A stretch of DNA of 64,000 nt. It comes from Catellatospora sp. TT07R-123. Lineage in GTDB: Bacteria; Actinomycetota; Actinomycetes; Mycobacteriales; Micromonosporaceae. The stretch is taken from positions 2,852,001 to 2,916,000 of the forward strand of contig NZ_BNEM01000002.1 in the NCBI RefSeq assembly GCF_018327705.1, in the 5' to 3' direction. Below the pieces are notes generated by a model that saw nothing but the letters and a program-made list of their open reading frames with translations, searched no databases and was not told the DNA's origin. Below are positions 49,112-57,371 of the stretch, one piece after another (within the stretch, counting starts at the first letter, position 1; every line of letters starts with the position of its first letter). A program made the translations under genes and the position numbers.

Positions 49112-49969
49112 TTGAATCGGGACGTGTTCGAGTGGAGCGCGTACCGCGATTTCCGGGATCGTCCCGCCGATGAGATCCCCGGGCTGCTCGAACAGCTCCG
49201 GCAGGAGCCCACCGCCGAACTATGGCACGATCTGCGGCGCCGGCTGACGATCGAAGGCGAATGCCATTCCCCGATCGGGGCCGCCGCCCTCACCGGACTG
49301 GCCGCTATCGCGGCGTCCGCCGATGCGGAGAACCAGCACCACGCGCTGGCACTGGCCGCGGCGATCACGACGACCCTACACGTCCGGGACGAGGATGATG
49401 AGGTCTTCCGTACCGTCGCGGATGTCTTTCCGGCGCTGCACCGCCTCGCGGCGGCGCGATTGGCCGACGATCCCGCGCACGGTTTCGAATGCTGTTTCCG
49501 GGCGGCGCTGGCATTCGGCGGATACGTATTCTGGGCCCGGATCGGGCTCGACTACTCCGACGAGCACTATGTCGTCGACTGCCCCCACTGCGCGACCCGG
49601 CTCGCGATCGTGATCGGTGACTACGGCCGCTATTGCGCGGTACGCGACGGCTGGGCAGGGGACATACACCGCGTGCCGCTGACTCCCGCCGACCCGGACC
49701 GGCTCGACGGCATCGCCGCATGGATGCACGGTGCCGCGCTCGCCTGCGGCCGACCGGCGATCGCGACCGGCCTGGCCCACCTGTTCGGCACCGCCACCTG
49801 CACCTCCTGCGGTAGCACCTTCAACCTCGCCGCCTGGCTCGAAGCCCAGAACACCCCCCACCAGCCCCTCCCCCTCCTGACCACCCCGCCGCCGGTGGGC
49901 GGGGTGCAGTTTCGGGGAAAGTGCTGGAATCTTGGCGAGGATTCGAGCACTTTCCCCGAAACTGCATGA
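49112..49969 (+). CDS. Uncharacterised zinc-ribbon protein whose C-terminus is palindrome-derived
   Basis: 285 aa from TTG 49112; GTG 49124 is an alternative start and neither has a strong ribosome site. The N-terminal two thirds is helical (FRDRPADEIPGLLEQLRQEP, AAALTGLAAIAASADAENQH). Two CxxC knuckles, VDCPHCATRL and ATCTSCGSTF, probably ligate one zinc. The last 20 or so residues (QFRGKCWNLGEDSSTFPETA) and the stop codon lie entirely inside palindrome D, so the insertion appears to have replaced or extended the natural C-terminus. I do not recognise the family. It is cytoplasmic. Confidence 0.65.
   Translation: MNRDVFEWSAYRDFRDRPADEIPGLLEQLRQEPTAELWHDLRRRLTIEGECHSPIGAAALTGLAAIAASADAENQHHALALAAAITTTLHVRDEDDEVFRTVADVFPALHRLAAARLADDPAHGFECCFRAALAFGGYVFWARIGLDYSDEHYVVDCPHCATRLAIVIGDYGRYCAVRDGWAGDIHRVPLTPADPDRLDGIAAWMHGAALACGRPAIATGLAHLFGTATCTSCGSTFNLAAWLEAQNTPHQPLPLLTTPPPVGGVQFRGKCWNLGEDSSTFPETA
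49905..49966. repeat. Perfect 21-bp palindrome (palindrome D) inside a gene end
   Basis: 49905-49925 and 49946-49966 are exact reverse complements; inside the 20-nt gap GAATC and GATTC pair again. The outer 15 bp match palindrome C at 36497. The rightmost bases TGCATGA supply the stop codon of the zinc-ribbon gene. Confidence 0.9.
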
Positions 49970-50086
49970 TCGCAGCGCGCGAAGATCGCGGCCGTCGATG
50001 TCGGTGGCCGCAGCGGCCCTGGTCAGGGTGGGTGCGGCAGGGGAGGTTCCCGGGCCGGGCGCATGTCCTCGGTCCGCGGTGCTCCG

Positions 50087-50115
50087 TTGATCAGGTGGCT
50101 CATCGTCCTGATTCT
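50087..50115 (+). promoter_or_regulatory. Candidate promoter of the TNT-toxin gene
   Basis: TTGATC (50087-50092), a 17-nt spacer and GATTCT (50110-50115), 17 bp before the GTG start. Confidence 0.45.
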
Positions 50116-50132
50116 GTCGGAGATCACCTATC

Positions 50133-50918
50133 GTGAAGATCAAACGCTTCCTCCTGCCCGTGCTGGCCGGCGCGATGCTGGCGCTCCAGCCGGTCATCGC
50201 CCACGCCGCCCCGGCGCAGCCCAGCGCTCCCCCGTCGCAGAGCGCGGCCGCCGCCGCCAGCCTGTGCGTGCCGGGCACACCCGACGCCGCACCCGCCACC
50301 ACGGACTTCTACGACGACAACTTCCTGTTCGGCCCCGAGAAGCTGCCCAAAGCGGTCCCCATCGGGCCACTGCTGGCCGACTACCACCGCTTCGGCGCCC
50401 TGACCGACTCGGTGTTCCTCACCCAGTACGGCAACGACACGAAGACCCGCTACGTCTACCCGCCCGCCCTCGGCTACGTCCTGCAGCCCGACGGCCTGCC
50501 GATCAAGTTCCCGCAGCAGCTCCAGCCGGGCACCCGGGTCGACCGGTTCGGCAGCCCCGGCACCGGCCAGTTCCTCGCGCCGCTGGGCACCCCGTTCGCC
50601 CAGCGCGGCCTGCCGCCGTCCAACCTGAACACCCCCACCCCGGAGATCGCCCACGAGGACCTCGTGCCGCTGGCCAACTACCACGTGTACTGCGTGCTCA
50701 AGCCGTTCGGCGTGGACACCGGCCCGATCGCGACGTGGTTCGCCCAGCCGAGCCTGGGCACCCAGTACGTGCTGGACCAGAAGTACCTGCCGCAGGGCGC
50801 GGCCGCGACCGTGCAGTGGCTGCTGGACAACAAGTTCCTGGTGGAGGAGCGCCCGCCCGGCACCGGATACGGCGACTGCGCGGACGGCCGGGGCGAGGAC
50901 GCCTGCCCCCGGCCCTGA
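50133..50918 (+). CDS. Secreted TNT-domain (NAD+ glycohydrolase-type) protein
   Basis: 261 aa from GTG 50133, with GGAG upstream. Signal peptide (FLLPVLAGAMLALQPVIAHA). Residues about 120-245 carry the tuberculosis-necrotizing-toxin pattern: QPGTRVDRFGSPGTGQFLAP, LGTPFAQRGLPPSNLNT, YHVYCVLKPFGVDTGPIATW and FAQPSLGTQYVLDQKYLPQG. The Arg/Phe-Gly and late Gln-Pro-Gly regions form the NAD-binding site in this family. A short Cys-bearing tail ends the protein. Unlike polymorphic toxins, it is a free secreted domain with no delivery module, and no obvious immunity gene lies next to it. NAD hydrolysis is expected from the family, not shown. Confidence 0.82.
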   Translation: MKIKRFLLPVLAGAMLALQPVIAHAAPAQPSAPPSQSAAAAASLCVPGTPDAAPATTDFYDDNFLFGPEKLPKAVPIGPLLADYHRFGALTDSVFLTQYGNDTKTRYVYPPALGYVLQPDGLPIKFPQQLQPGTRVDRFGSPGTGQFLAPLGTPFAQRGLPPSNLNTPTPEIAHEDLVPLANYHVYCVLKPFGVDTGPIATWFAQPSLGTQYVLDQKYLPQGAAATVQWLLDNKFLVEERPPGTGYGDCADGRGEDACPRP

Positions 50919-50926
50919 CCTGACCC

Positions 50927-50962
50927 GGTGGTCCCCGTCGCCTCGGCGCGGTGGGGACCACC
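50927..50962 (+). terminator. Hairpin terminator
   Basis: GGTGGTCCCC (50927-50936) pairs with GGGGACCACC (50953-50962), after the TNT gene. Confidence 0.65.
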
Positions 50963-50982
50963 GTCCATTCCGGCTGATGCCG

Positions 50983-51012
50983 TTGTCGATCTACCCGGCG
51001 GGCGGCTACGGT
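50983..51012 (+). promoter_or_regulatory. Leaderless promoter of the SDR gene
   Basis: TTGTCG (50983-50988), an 18-nt spacer and TACGGT (51007-51012), 8 nt before ATG 51021. Confidence 0.6.
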
Positions 51013-51020
51013 CGGCGGCG

Positions 51021-51794
51021 ATGAGCAACCATGACACCTATCGCCCTGTCGCCCTGGTCACCGGCGTCGGCCGGACCGCCAACATCGGCGCCGCCGTGGT
51101 GCGGCGCCTGGCCGCCGACGGCTACCGGGTCTTCGCGACCGGCCTGCCCCGCTACGACGCCAGCGTCGGCGTGCCGGGCGACGATCCTGCGGCGCTGGCC
51201 GCCGAGCTCGGGCCGGACGTGCACGTCCAGCCGCACGACCTGGGCACGCCCGACGGCCCGGCCGAGCTGGTCGCCGCCGTCGTCGAGCGGTTCGGCGGGG
51301 TGGACACGCTGGTCTCCTGCCACACGTATTCGACCTCCACGACGCTGGGCAGCCTCGAAGCCGACGAGATCGACCGGCACCTGACCGTGAACGTGCGCGC
51401 GAACATGCTGCTGGTGCAGGCGTACGCCGCCGCGCACGACGACGCCCGTCCGGGCCGGATCGTGCTGTTCACCAGCGGCCAGCGCCACGGCCCGATGACC
51501 ACCGAGCTCGCCTACGCCGCGTCGAAGGCCGCCGTGGAGTACCTGACCCGCGACTTCTCGGCCCTGCTGGCCGGGCGCGGCATCACGGTGAACGCGGTCA
51601 ACCCCGGCCCCAATGACACTGGCTGGGCGGACCCGCAGACCTACGAGTGGGTCCGCGAGCGCTTCCCCCGTAAGCGCTGGGGCACCCCGCACGACACCGC
51701 GAAGCTGGTCGGGTTCCTGTGCTCGGACGAGGCGGAGTGGGTGACGGCCCAGGTGATCGACTCGGCGGGCGGCTTCGGCGAGCACGTGGCCTGA
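51021..51794 (+). CDS. Short-chain dehydrogenase/reductase
   Basis: 257 aa; start set by the leaderless promoter. Classical SDR: the cofactor loop VALVTGVGRTANIGAAVVRR has a longer Gly spacing like some enoyl-reductase-like SDRs, then NVRANMLLVQAYAAA, catalytic Ser in VLFTSGQRHG and Y-x3-K in LAYAASKAAVEYL, followed by VNAVNPGPNDTGW. The C-terminus (VTAQVIDSAGGFGEHVA) is typical. No Arg motif clearly settles NADH versus NADPH. The substrate is unknown and it is monocistronic. Confidence 0.9.
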   Translation: MSNHDTYRPVALVTGVGRTANIGAAVVRRLAADGYRVFATGLPRYDASVGVPGDDPAALAAELGPDVHVQPHDLGTPDGPAELVAAVVERFGGVDTLVSCHTYSTSTTLGSLEADEIDRHLTVNVRANMLLVQAYAAAHDDARPGRIVLFTSGQRHGPMTTELAYAASKAAVEYLTRDFSALLAGRGITVNAVNPGPNDTGWADPQTYEWVRERFPRKRWGTPHDTAKLVGFLCSDEAEWVTAQVIDSAGGFGEHVA

Positions 51795-51799
51795 CCTGC

Positions 51800-53410
51800 T
51801 CAGAACGGCCAGCGTTCGTCGGCACCCGCCTCGACCAGCGGGATCATGCCGAACGCGGCGTCGGTGAGCCCGCCGAAGGTGCACCGGTTCGGCACCTGCG
51901 GCGTGTGCCCGATCCGGTATCCGGCCAGGTTCCAGGTGTACACCGGGACGCGGCGCGGCACGGCGTGCGCCACGTCCCTTCCTCGGTGGGGGTCGGCCTG
52001 CTCGTCGGTGAGGATCACGACCCGGTCGTGGCCGGCATACCGTTCCCGCACCGCCCGCTCGGTCCGCGTGCCGCAGCCGATGAAGTAGCCCTCCCGGAAC
52101 CGCCGCAGCGACGCGAGCACCGGCTCGTCCGCCACCAGCGGGAACAGCGCGTGGTGGTCGGAGTAGGTGACCACGGTCGCCTCGGTCGCGCGTGCGGCCA
52201 GGCCGAGCCCGAACAGGGCCGCAGCCTGCCAGTACGCCAGCGTGCCGTCGCGGCTGAACGCGGCCGCCATCGAGCCGGAGGTGTCGACGAGCACCAGCAG
52301 CCGTCCGTCCAGCGGGGGCACGTGCGACAGCGCCGCCTGCAGGGCCGACTCCAGCGCCTCGGCCCAACGGGCACCGGCTGCCTCGTACGCCGACAGGAAC
52401 CGCATCGGCAGCACGCGCGACCGGGCCACCTCCGCGGGGTCGGCCAGACGCGCGGCGACCGCAGCCGTGGCGTCGTCGCCGACCCCGGCCCGGTCGAAGT
52501 TGCGCAGGTTGCGCAGCAGGGCGAAGTAGCCCATCGAGGGGATGGCCGCCTCCCACGCGGCGGCGTCCATGGTGGACTGGCGCCATCCGGCCAGCGCCTC
52601 CCAGGTCATCCCGGCTCCGGCCAGCACGGCCGGATCGGTGATCGCGGCCCGCCCCTCGACCGGGACGGCCATCAGCTCGGCGCGGGCCGCGACCGTGGGC
52701 AGACTCGCCGGGACCGGGCCGGTGCGCTGGTGGCGGCGGTCGAGGGCGTGGCGGAACAGGTCGGCCTGCCACGGCGCGACGGGCTTGGGCCGGGTCAGGT
52801 CGACGACGTCGCCGAAGCGCACCGGTTGCCGGTCGGTGTCGTACTTGAGCAGGCTCTTCTCGGTGTAGAGGCGGCGGGCGGCGTCGGCGATGCCCCGCTT
52901 GACCGGCTTGGGGATCGGCCTGCCGTAGCGGGCCAGCCAGTAGGCCAGGGCCTCGCCGGGCTCGTCGGCCCGTTGCAGCGCCGCGTCGACCAGCGCTCGC
53001 GAGCCGGTGATGCCCGCTGCGAGCTGGGCGCGGGCGCCTTCGAGGGCGGCCACGACCGAGGCCGAGCGCAGCAGCGCGCCGGTGCGCAGCCACGGCACGA
53101 ACCGGGCGAACCACTCCGGGTCGTCGACCGCGACCGCGGCGGCCAGCTCACGGAACCGCGCGTCCCGCTCGGCGGCAGCCTCGTAGTACGTGTCCGCGCC
53201 GACCATGTTCGACACCGCGAGCAGGTACAGCTCCTGCCGGGGCTCCCGCTCGTAGCCGCGGGCGCCGTTGGCGGTGAAAACCGGCGCCCACTCGGGCGTG
53301 TGCGGCACCGGGACACGCGCCGGGTAGTCCCGGATCGGCCGGGGCGGGACGAGGACGACCTCGTCGAGTTCGTGAGCGTTCTCGCGCGCCTTGAAGTTGA
53401 ACCTGGCCAA
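51800..53410 (-). CDS. Ro60-like TROVE/VWA RNA-binding protein
   Basis: About 536 aa from TTG 53410 (MARFNFKAREN), with GGGGGA 7-8 nt upstream; the reading frame runs 366 bp further but that stretch is not protein-like. The HEAT-like TROVE ring covers residues 30-340 (TANGARGYEREPRQELYLLA, VPWLRTGALLRSASVVAALE, IPSMGYFALLRNLRNFDRAG). The C-terminal VWA domain has an intact metal site, D376-T-S-G-S, and a later LTDEQADPH. Bacterial Ro proteins bind Y RNAs and assist RNA quality control and stress survival. The RNA is often encoded next to the gene; see 53411-53697. Confidence 0.9.
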   Translation of the reverse strand: MARFNFKARENAHELDEVVLVPPRPIRDYPARVPVPHTPEWAPVFTANGARGYEREPRQELYLLAVSNMVGADTYYEAAAERDARFRELAAAVAVDDPEWFARFVPWLRTGALLRSASVVAALEGARAQLAAGITGSRALVDAALQRADEPGEALAYWLARYGRPIPKPVKRGIADAARRLYTEKSLLKYDTDRQPVRFGDVVDLTRPKPVAPWQADLFRHALDRRHQRTGPVPASLPTVAARAELMAVPVEGRAAITDPAVLAGAGMTWEALAGWRQSTMDAAAWEAAIPSMGYFALLRNLRNFDRAGVGDDATAAVAARLADPAEVARSRVLPMRFLSAYEAAGARWAEALESALQAALSHVPPLDGRLLVLVDTSGSMAAAFSRDGTLAYWQAAALFGLGLAARATEATVVTYSDHHALFPLVADEPVLASLRRFREGYFIGCGTRTERAVRERYAGHDRVVILTDEQADPHRGRDVAHAVPRRVPVYTWNLAGYRIGHTPQVPNRCTFGGLTDAAFGMIPLVEAGADERWPF

Positions 53411-53697
53411 AGGTGCGATTCCCCCGAGAGGACCGGTCCCGGGGCGCGGAGGCGTCAACCCGGGAGCGAGGTCGCGGCGACATGTCGCTCTGTCGCCTGA
53501 GCCGGCGGGCGGCGCCGGTACCTGCCGGGCGGCCGTCCCGCAGTCGATGGAGCGAGTCCATGACCGGGTGCGCGATGGCGCCCTCCGAGAACATCCAGGC
53601 GACGGCGGGCACTTTTCGTCAAGGAAGTAGCCGTCACCGCTCACACCGGAAGGCGCACGGCCGAAGTTAGCGGCGGCGCCCGGCAGGGGCAAGCGAA
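53411..53697 (-). other. 287-bp gene-free region upstream of the Ro60 gene, possible Y RNA locus
   Basis: No open frame here looks like protein. The region contains several local palindromes, such as GCGACATGTCGC near 53480 and GC-rich complementary stretches, as expected of a structured RNA. Bacterial Y RNAs usually lie beside the Ro gene. I cannot fold the sequence or identify the conserved Ro-binding stem or a tRNA-like module with confidence, so this is a candidate location only. Confidence 0.25.
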
Positions 53698-53895
53698 TTA
53701 CGGGCGGTCGCGGTATTCGGAGACGTAGTACACCCCGGCGGCGAAGACGTTCAGGAACAGGAAGCCGAACAGCCACAGGTTGCGGGCCTGGCCGTAGAGG
53801 CGGTGGTTGCCGAGCATGTCGCGGAACATCCAGAGCCAGAACGCCACCACCGGCACGATCAGCGCCACCGCGATCAGGGGACCCGCCTGCTCCAT
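53698..53895 (-). CDS. Small two-helix membrane protein (PLDc_N-like)
   Basis: 65 aa from ATG 53895, with GCGGAG 7 nt upstream. Two membrane helices (GPLIAVALIVPVVAFWLWMF and ARNLWLFGFLFLNVFAAGVYY) are linked by RDMLGNHRLYGQ. The pattern W-x5-RDM followed by a LNVFxAxxYY helix resembles the stand-alone phospholipase-D N-terminal membrane domain found in many Gram-positive bacteria. The function is unknown. Confidence 0.7.
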   Translation of the reverse strand: MEQAGPLIAVALIVPVVAFWLWMFRDMLGNHRLYGQARNLWLFGFLFLNVFAAGVYYVSEYRDRP

Positions 53896-53938
53896 CGCCG
53901 CACTCCGCTCGCTCTTCCTGCCCCGCGAAACTACCTCA

Positions 53939-54427
53939 TCACGCGTACGGCGACACGTGCGGATCGAACAGCGACAGCTCGTCGGCGTCGGGCACCTCGA
54001 ACAGGTGCGCCCACGCCAGCATCTCGTCGTCGGTGATCGGGAACGACCGCGAGTCGAGGTCGCCGTTGCGCGCGGCGACCCGCGCCCGCAGCACGTCCAG
54101 CGGCGGGTTGAGCACGTGCAGCTCGACGCGGGCGCCCGCGATCCGGCCCGCCGCCCGGACGCGGTCGCGCTGGGACCGGTGCCACGAGCCGAAGTCGAGC
54201 ACCACGCTGCCGCCCAGGCTGAGCACGCGGACGGTGACGGCCAGCAGCAGCGGTTCCAGTTGCAGCCGCATCGGGTCGGCCCGCTCGCGCTGCGGCCCTT
54301 CGAGCAGGTCGAGCAGCCATTCGTCGGAGCTGATCCGCAGCGCGCCGTGGTCGGCCGCGAGCTCGTGCGACAGCGTGGTCTTGCCCGCCCCCGGCAGGCC
54401 GCACATGAGGAAGAGCGTGGCACTCAT
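53939..54427 (-). CDS. P-loop kinase-like ATPase
   Basis: 162 aa from ATG 54427, preceded on the minus strand by TACCAT and exactly 7 nt, so leaderless. Walker A is G10-LPGAGK-T17 at the N-terminus (LFLMCGLPGAGKTTLSHELA); VVLDFGSWHRSQRDRVRAAG fits the Walker B and lid region. Small proteins of this AAA_33/zeta-toxin-like group phosphorylate nucleosides, sugars or antibiotics. The substrate is unknown and no antitoxin-like partner is adjacent, so a metabolic kinase is more likely than a toxin. Confidence 0.8.
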   Translation of the reverse strand: MSATLFLMCGLPGAGKTTLSHELAADHGALRISSDEWLLDLLEGPQRERADPMRLQLEPLLLAVTVRVLSLGGSVVLDFGSWHRSQRDRVRAAGRIAGARVELHVLNPPLDVLRARVAARNGDLDSRSFPITDDEMLAWAHLFEVPDADELSLFDPHVSPYA

Positions 54428-54434
54428 CCGTGGA

Positions 54435-54440
54435 ATGGTA
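54435..54440 (-). promoter_or_regulatory. -10 box of leaderless promoter for the P-loop kinase
   Basis: Minus strand TACCAT, then exactly 7 nt to ATG 54427. Confidence 0.55.
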
Positions 54441-54450
54441 TCGATAGAAA

Positions 54451-54488
54451 GCTGCCCTGGGAGCTCCGCCACGAACTCCCAGGGCGGC
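54451..54488 (-). terminator. Terminator of the ABC/FtsX operon
   Basis: GCCCTGGGAG (54454-54463) pairs exactly with CTCCCAGGGC (54476-54485), extended by three outer pairs. It follows the permease stop. Confidence 0.6.
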
Positions 54489-54492
54489 TTGT

Positions 54493-56691
54493 TCACTCGT
54501 TGCGCGCGGTCTCCGGACCGGTGATCCGCGAGAGCATCGGCAGCATCGACGAGATGATCGCCAGCGAGGCGGCGAGACCGGCCAGCACCGTCAGGTAGTA
54601 GGCGGGCCCCGGCGGGCGCAGCTCGTAGCTCATCTGGGCGGTGAGGAACAGGTGCGCCGCCAGCATCCCGGCCCCGATGGCGACGACCGCCACCGCCAGC
54701 AGTGGCACCGCGCTCTCCAGCAGCACGACCCAGCGCAGCGTCCCCAGCGACGCCCCGGTCAGCCGCAGCAGGCTGAACGGGCGCTTTCGCTCGCTGAGTC
54801 CACCCGCGATGCCCACCGCCAGGCTGCACCCGGCGATGACGAGGCTGGCCACGATGAGCACGTCGGCGAGCTGCTTCCAGCCGGTGAGCGCGTTGGCGAA
54901 GTCGGACTCGAAGTCGTGGTTGGTCATGGGCGGGATCTCCAGCCACGGCAGCGCGAGTTCGAGCACCGTGCGGGCCCGTTCGAGCGCGGCTGTCGCCCCG
55001 TCGGTGTTCAGCACCACCGACAGCACGGGCAGCTGCGCGTACTGCTCGGGGGTGACGGTGGAGGCGGCCCATACCGTGTCGGCGCCCTTGACGTTGCGGT
55101 ATCCGATCAGGTCGCCCCAGACCTCCACCACGGTCGCGCCGGGCGCGCAGCGGCCGAAGTCCGGGTCGAGCTCGGCGCAGGTGATGACGCCGGGCAGCGA
55201 GCCGGGGTCTTCCGGGCCGCCGCCCGTGCCCGGCCGGTCGACCGGGTTGCGGCGCACGGTGATGACGTTCTTGATGCCGGGGATGGCCGCCAGCCGGGCC
55301 GACGTGCCGTCCGGCAGCGCGAGCAGGCCGCTGTCGTGCGGCAGGTGCACCTCCATGCTGTTGGCCGACGCGGTGCCGGCGCGCTGCGGGCCGCGCTCGG
55401 CCACGATCGTGGTGATGATCCCGGACGTGGTGCTGGTGACGAACAGCGCGAGCATCAGGCCGCTGACCGCGCGGAACGCGGCCTTCGGGTTGTCGGCCAG
55501 CCGCCGGGCGGCGATCAGGGCGGCGGGGCGGCCCGCCCGGCCCGCCAGCAGCCGCGCGGCCACCATGGTCAGGTACGGCCCGGCGACGACCAGGCCCACC
55601 ATGATCACCAGCAGGCCCGGCAGGAAGGCCGCCACCTGGCCCTGCGACGTCGGCGGTCGGCGGCCGATGAAGTACGTCAGCTCGGCGAGCCCGAGCACCA
55701 GCGGGATCAGCCGGTATGCCCGCGGCGGGCGCGGCGTGACCCGCCGGGACACCCCGAGCGGGGAGATCCGGACGCGGCGCAGCGCCACGCGGGCCGCGAT
55801 CGCGGCGGCCAGCGGCACCCCGAGCCCGACCAGCAGCGCGTCGAGCCAGGTGATCGCCACCTCGTCGAGGTAGAAGCGGGACCCGGTGAACGGGATGCTC
55901 GCCAGCGTGTCGTGGCCTAGGGCGTACAGGCCGAAGCCGAGCACCGTGCCGATGACGGCGGCCGTGGTCGACTCGATCGCCGCGATCGCCGAGATCTGCC
56001 GCGGCGTGGCGCCGACCAGCCGCATCGCCGCGAAGCGCTGCTCCCGCCGGGCGGCGTTGAGCCGGGTCGCGGTGCCGATGAAGATGAACACCGGGAACAG
56101 CAGGCCGCCCGCGACCGTCGACAGCACCAGGTCGAGCCCGGCGGTCCGGGCCCCCGGCGGCTCGCTCGCGATGGTGGTCACCTGCCAGACCCCGGCCTGC
56201 GCCAGCTCCTCGGGCGCGTGGCCGACGACGATGAGCATCGTGTCCGGATCGGGCACCATCTGGCGCCCGATCGTGCCGACCAGGTGCCCGGGGTAGCGGT
56301 CGCCCAGCAGCTCGGCCGGGGTGTGCGCCAGCAGCTCGGCCAGCTTCGGGGAGGCGAAGTACTCCCCCGGGCCGGGCAGCCGCGGCAGGCCGGGCGGCAC
56401 CGGCGAGTCCGGGCCGGTCGCGGCCACGTCGAGCCGCCCGATCAGCTTCGCGTCGTAGAAGTCCTCGCGCAGGGCCCAGTACAGCGGGTCGGCGCCCTGG
56501 GTGGCCGCAGGCGTTTCGGGACGGGTGGTCATCCAGCCGAAGCGCGCCGTCTGCTTGTCCACAGCGTGCAGGCTGGCGACGGTGGCCAGCAGCAGGCCGG
56601 TGCCCAGCGCCACCGCGGCGGCGATGATCGCCAGACGGGCCACGGCGTCGCGGCCGCCGCTCAGGGCCAGCCGCAGTCCGAAGCGGATCAT
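54493..56691 (-). CDS. FtsX-like ABC transporter permease
   Basis: 732 aa. An N-terminal helix (VARLAIIAAAVALGTGLLLA) precedes a large extracytoplasmic domain (about 45-205). Two clusters of helices follow, each with the FtsX-type motif: LNAARREQRFAAMRLVGATP and SERKRPFSLLRLTGASLGTL. This is the duplicated MacB/LolC-like architecture of permeases that act on lipids, peptides or antibiotics at the outer face rather than transporting small solutes. ATG 56691 overlaps the ATPase stop by 4 bp. It forms one unit with the ATPase and PadR genes. Confidence 0.88.
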   Translation of the reverse strand: MIRFGLRLALSGGRDAVARLAIIAAAVALGTGLLLATVASLHAVDKQTARFGWMTTRPETPAATQGADPLYWALREDFYDAKLIGRLDVAATGPDSPVPPGLPRLPGPGEYFASPKLAELLAHTPAELLGDRYPGHLVGTIGRQMVPDPDTMLIVVGHAPEELAQAGVWQVTTIASEPPGARTAGLDLVLSTVAGGLLFPVFIFIGTATRLNAARREQRFAAMRLVGATPRQISAIAAIESTTAAVIGTVLGFGLYALGHDTLASIPFTGSRFYLDEVAITWLDALLVGLGVPLAAAIAARVALRRVRISPLGVSRRVTPRPPRAYRLIPLVLGLAELTYFIGRRPPTSQGQVAAFLPGLLVIMVGLVVAGPYLTMVAARLLAGRAGRPAALIAARRLADNPKAAFRAVSGLMLALFVTSTTSGIITTIVAERGPQRAGTASANSMEVHLPHDSGLLALPDGTSARLAAIPGIKNVITVRRNPVDRPGTGGGPEDPGSLPGVITCAELDPDFGRCAPGATVVEVWGDLIGYRNVKGADTVWAASTVTPEQYAQLPVLSVVLNTDGATAALERARTVLELALPWLEIPPMTNHDFESDFANALTGWKQLADVLIVASLVIAGCSLAVGIAGGLSERKRPFSLLRLTGASLGTLRWVVLLESAVPLLAVAVVAIGAGMLAAHLFLTAQMSYELRPPGPAYYLTVLAGLAASLAIISSMLPMLSRITGPETARNE

Positions 56692-57371
56692 GCGACGACC
56701 TGCTCCAGCTCGGTGGCGCGCCCGTCGCGGACGATCACCTCGCGGTCGGCGTACGCCGCCACGCGCGCCTCGTGCGTCACCAGGATGACCGCGGTGCCCT
56801 GCTCGCGGGCCGCCGCGACCAGCAGGTCGAGCACGTGCTCGCCGGTGAGCGAGTCCAGCGCGCCGGTCGGCTCGTCGGCGAACAGCACCTGCGGCCGGGT
56901 CACCATGCCGCGGGCCAGCGCGACCCGCTGCGCCTGGCCGCCGGACAGCTCGCCGGAGCGCCGGTGCTCCAGCCCGTCCAGGCCGAGGCGGGCGAACCAG
57001 GGGCGGGCCTGCGCCAGCGCCGCGCTCCGGCGTACGCCGCCCAGCAGCAGCGGCAGCGCGATGTTCTCCTCAGCCGTCAGTTCGGGCACCAGCTGCCCGA
57101 ACTGGAACACGAACCCGAACCGCTCGCGGCGCAGCGTGCTGCGCTTCTGCTCGGCCATGGTGTCGATGCGGTTCCCGTCGAACCAGACCTCGCCCGCGCC
57201 CGGCACCAGGATGCCGGCCAGGCAGTGCAGCAGGGTCGACTTGCCCGAGCCGCTGGGGCCGGTCACCGCGACGATCTCGCCGGGCACGGCGCTGAAGTCG
57301 GCGCCGCGCAGGGCCGGGGTCTGGCCGAACGAGAGCTCCAGGCCCCGGGCCTCGATCAGGCGGGCGGTCAC
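56688..57371 (-). CDS. ABC transporter ATP-binding protein (MacB/LolD-like)
   Basis: 227 aa. Walker A GPSGSGKST, Q-loop FGFVFQFGQLVPELTAEENI, signature LSGGQAQR, Walker B VLFADEPTGALDS, H-loop VILVTHEARVAAY. The DEPTGALD form and length are typical of the ATPases that drive FtsX-like permeases. It overlaps the PadR gene and the permease gene by 4 bp each, so all three are translated as a coupled set, and expression is probably limited by the PadR repressor until an inducing drug or envelope stress appears. Confidence 0.92.
   Translation of the reverse strand: MTARLIEARGLELSFGQTPALRGADFSAVPGEIVAVTGPSGSGKSTLLHCLAGILVPGAGEVWFDGNRIDTMAEQKRSTLRRERFGFVFQFGQLVPELTAEENIALPLLLGGVRRSAALAQARPWFARLGLDGLEHRRSGELSGGQAQRVALARGMVTRPQVLFADEPTGALDSLTGEHVLDLLVAAAREQGTAVILVTHEARVAAYADREVIVRDGRATELEQVVA

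Noticed and set aside
51800..53776. A 658-aa version of the Ro60-like protein
   Set aside because: The first 122 residues are Arg/Pro/Gly-rich with no homology-like pattern. A ribosome site precedes TTG 53410, where the family-typical N-terminus begins.
53939..54427. Zeta-toxin-like interpretation of the P-loop kinase
   Set aside because: There is no antitoxin-sized gene upstream, and it has its own leaderless promoter. Only the generic Walker A is clear, so a metabolic kinase is the safer call.
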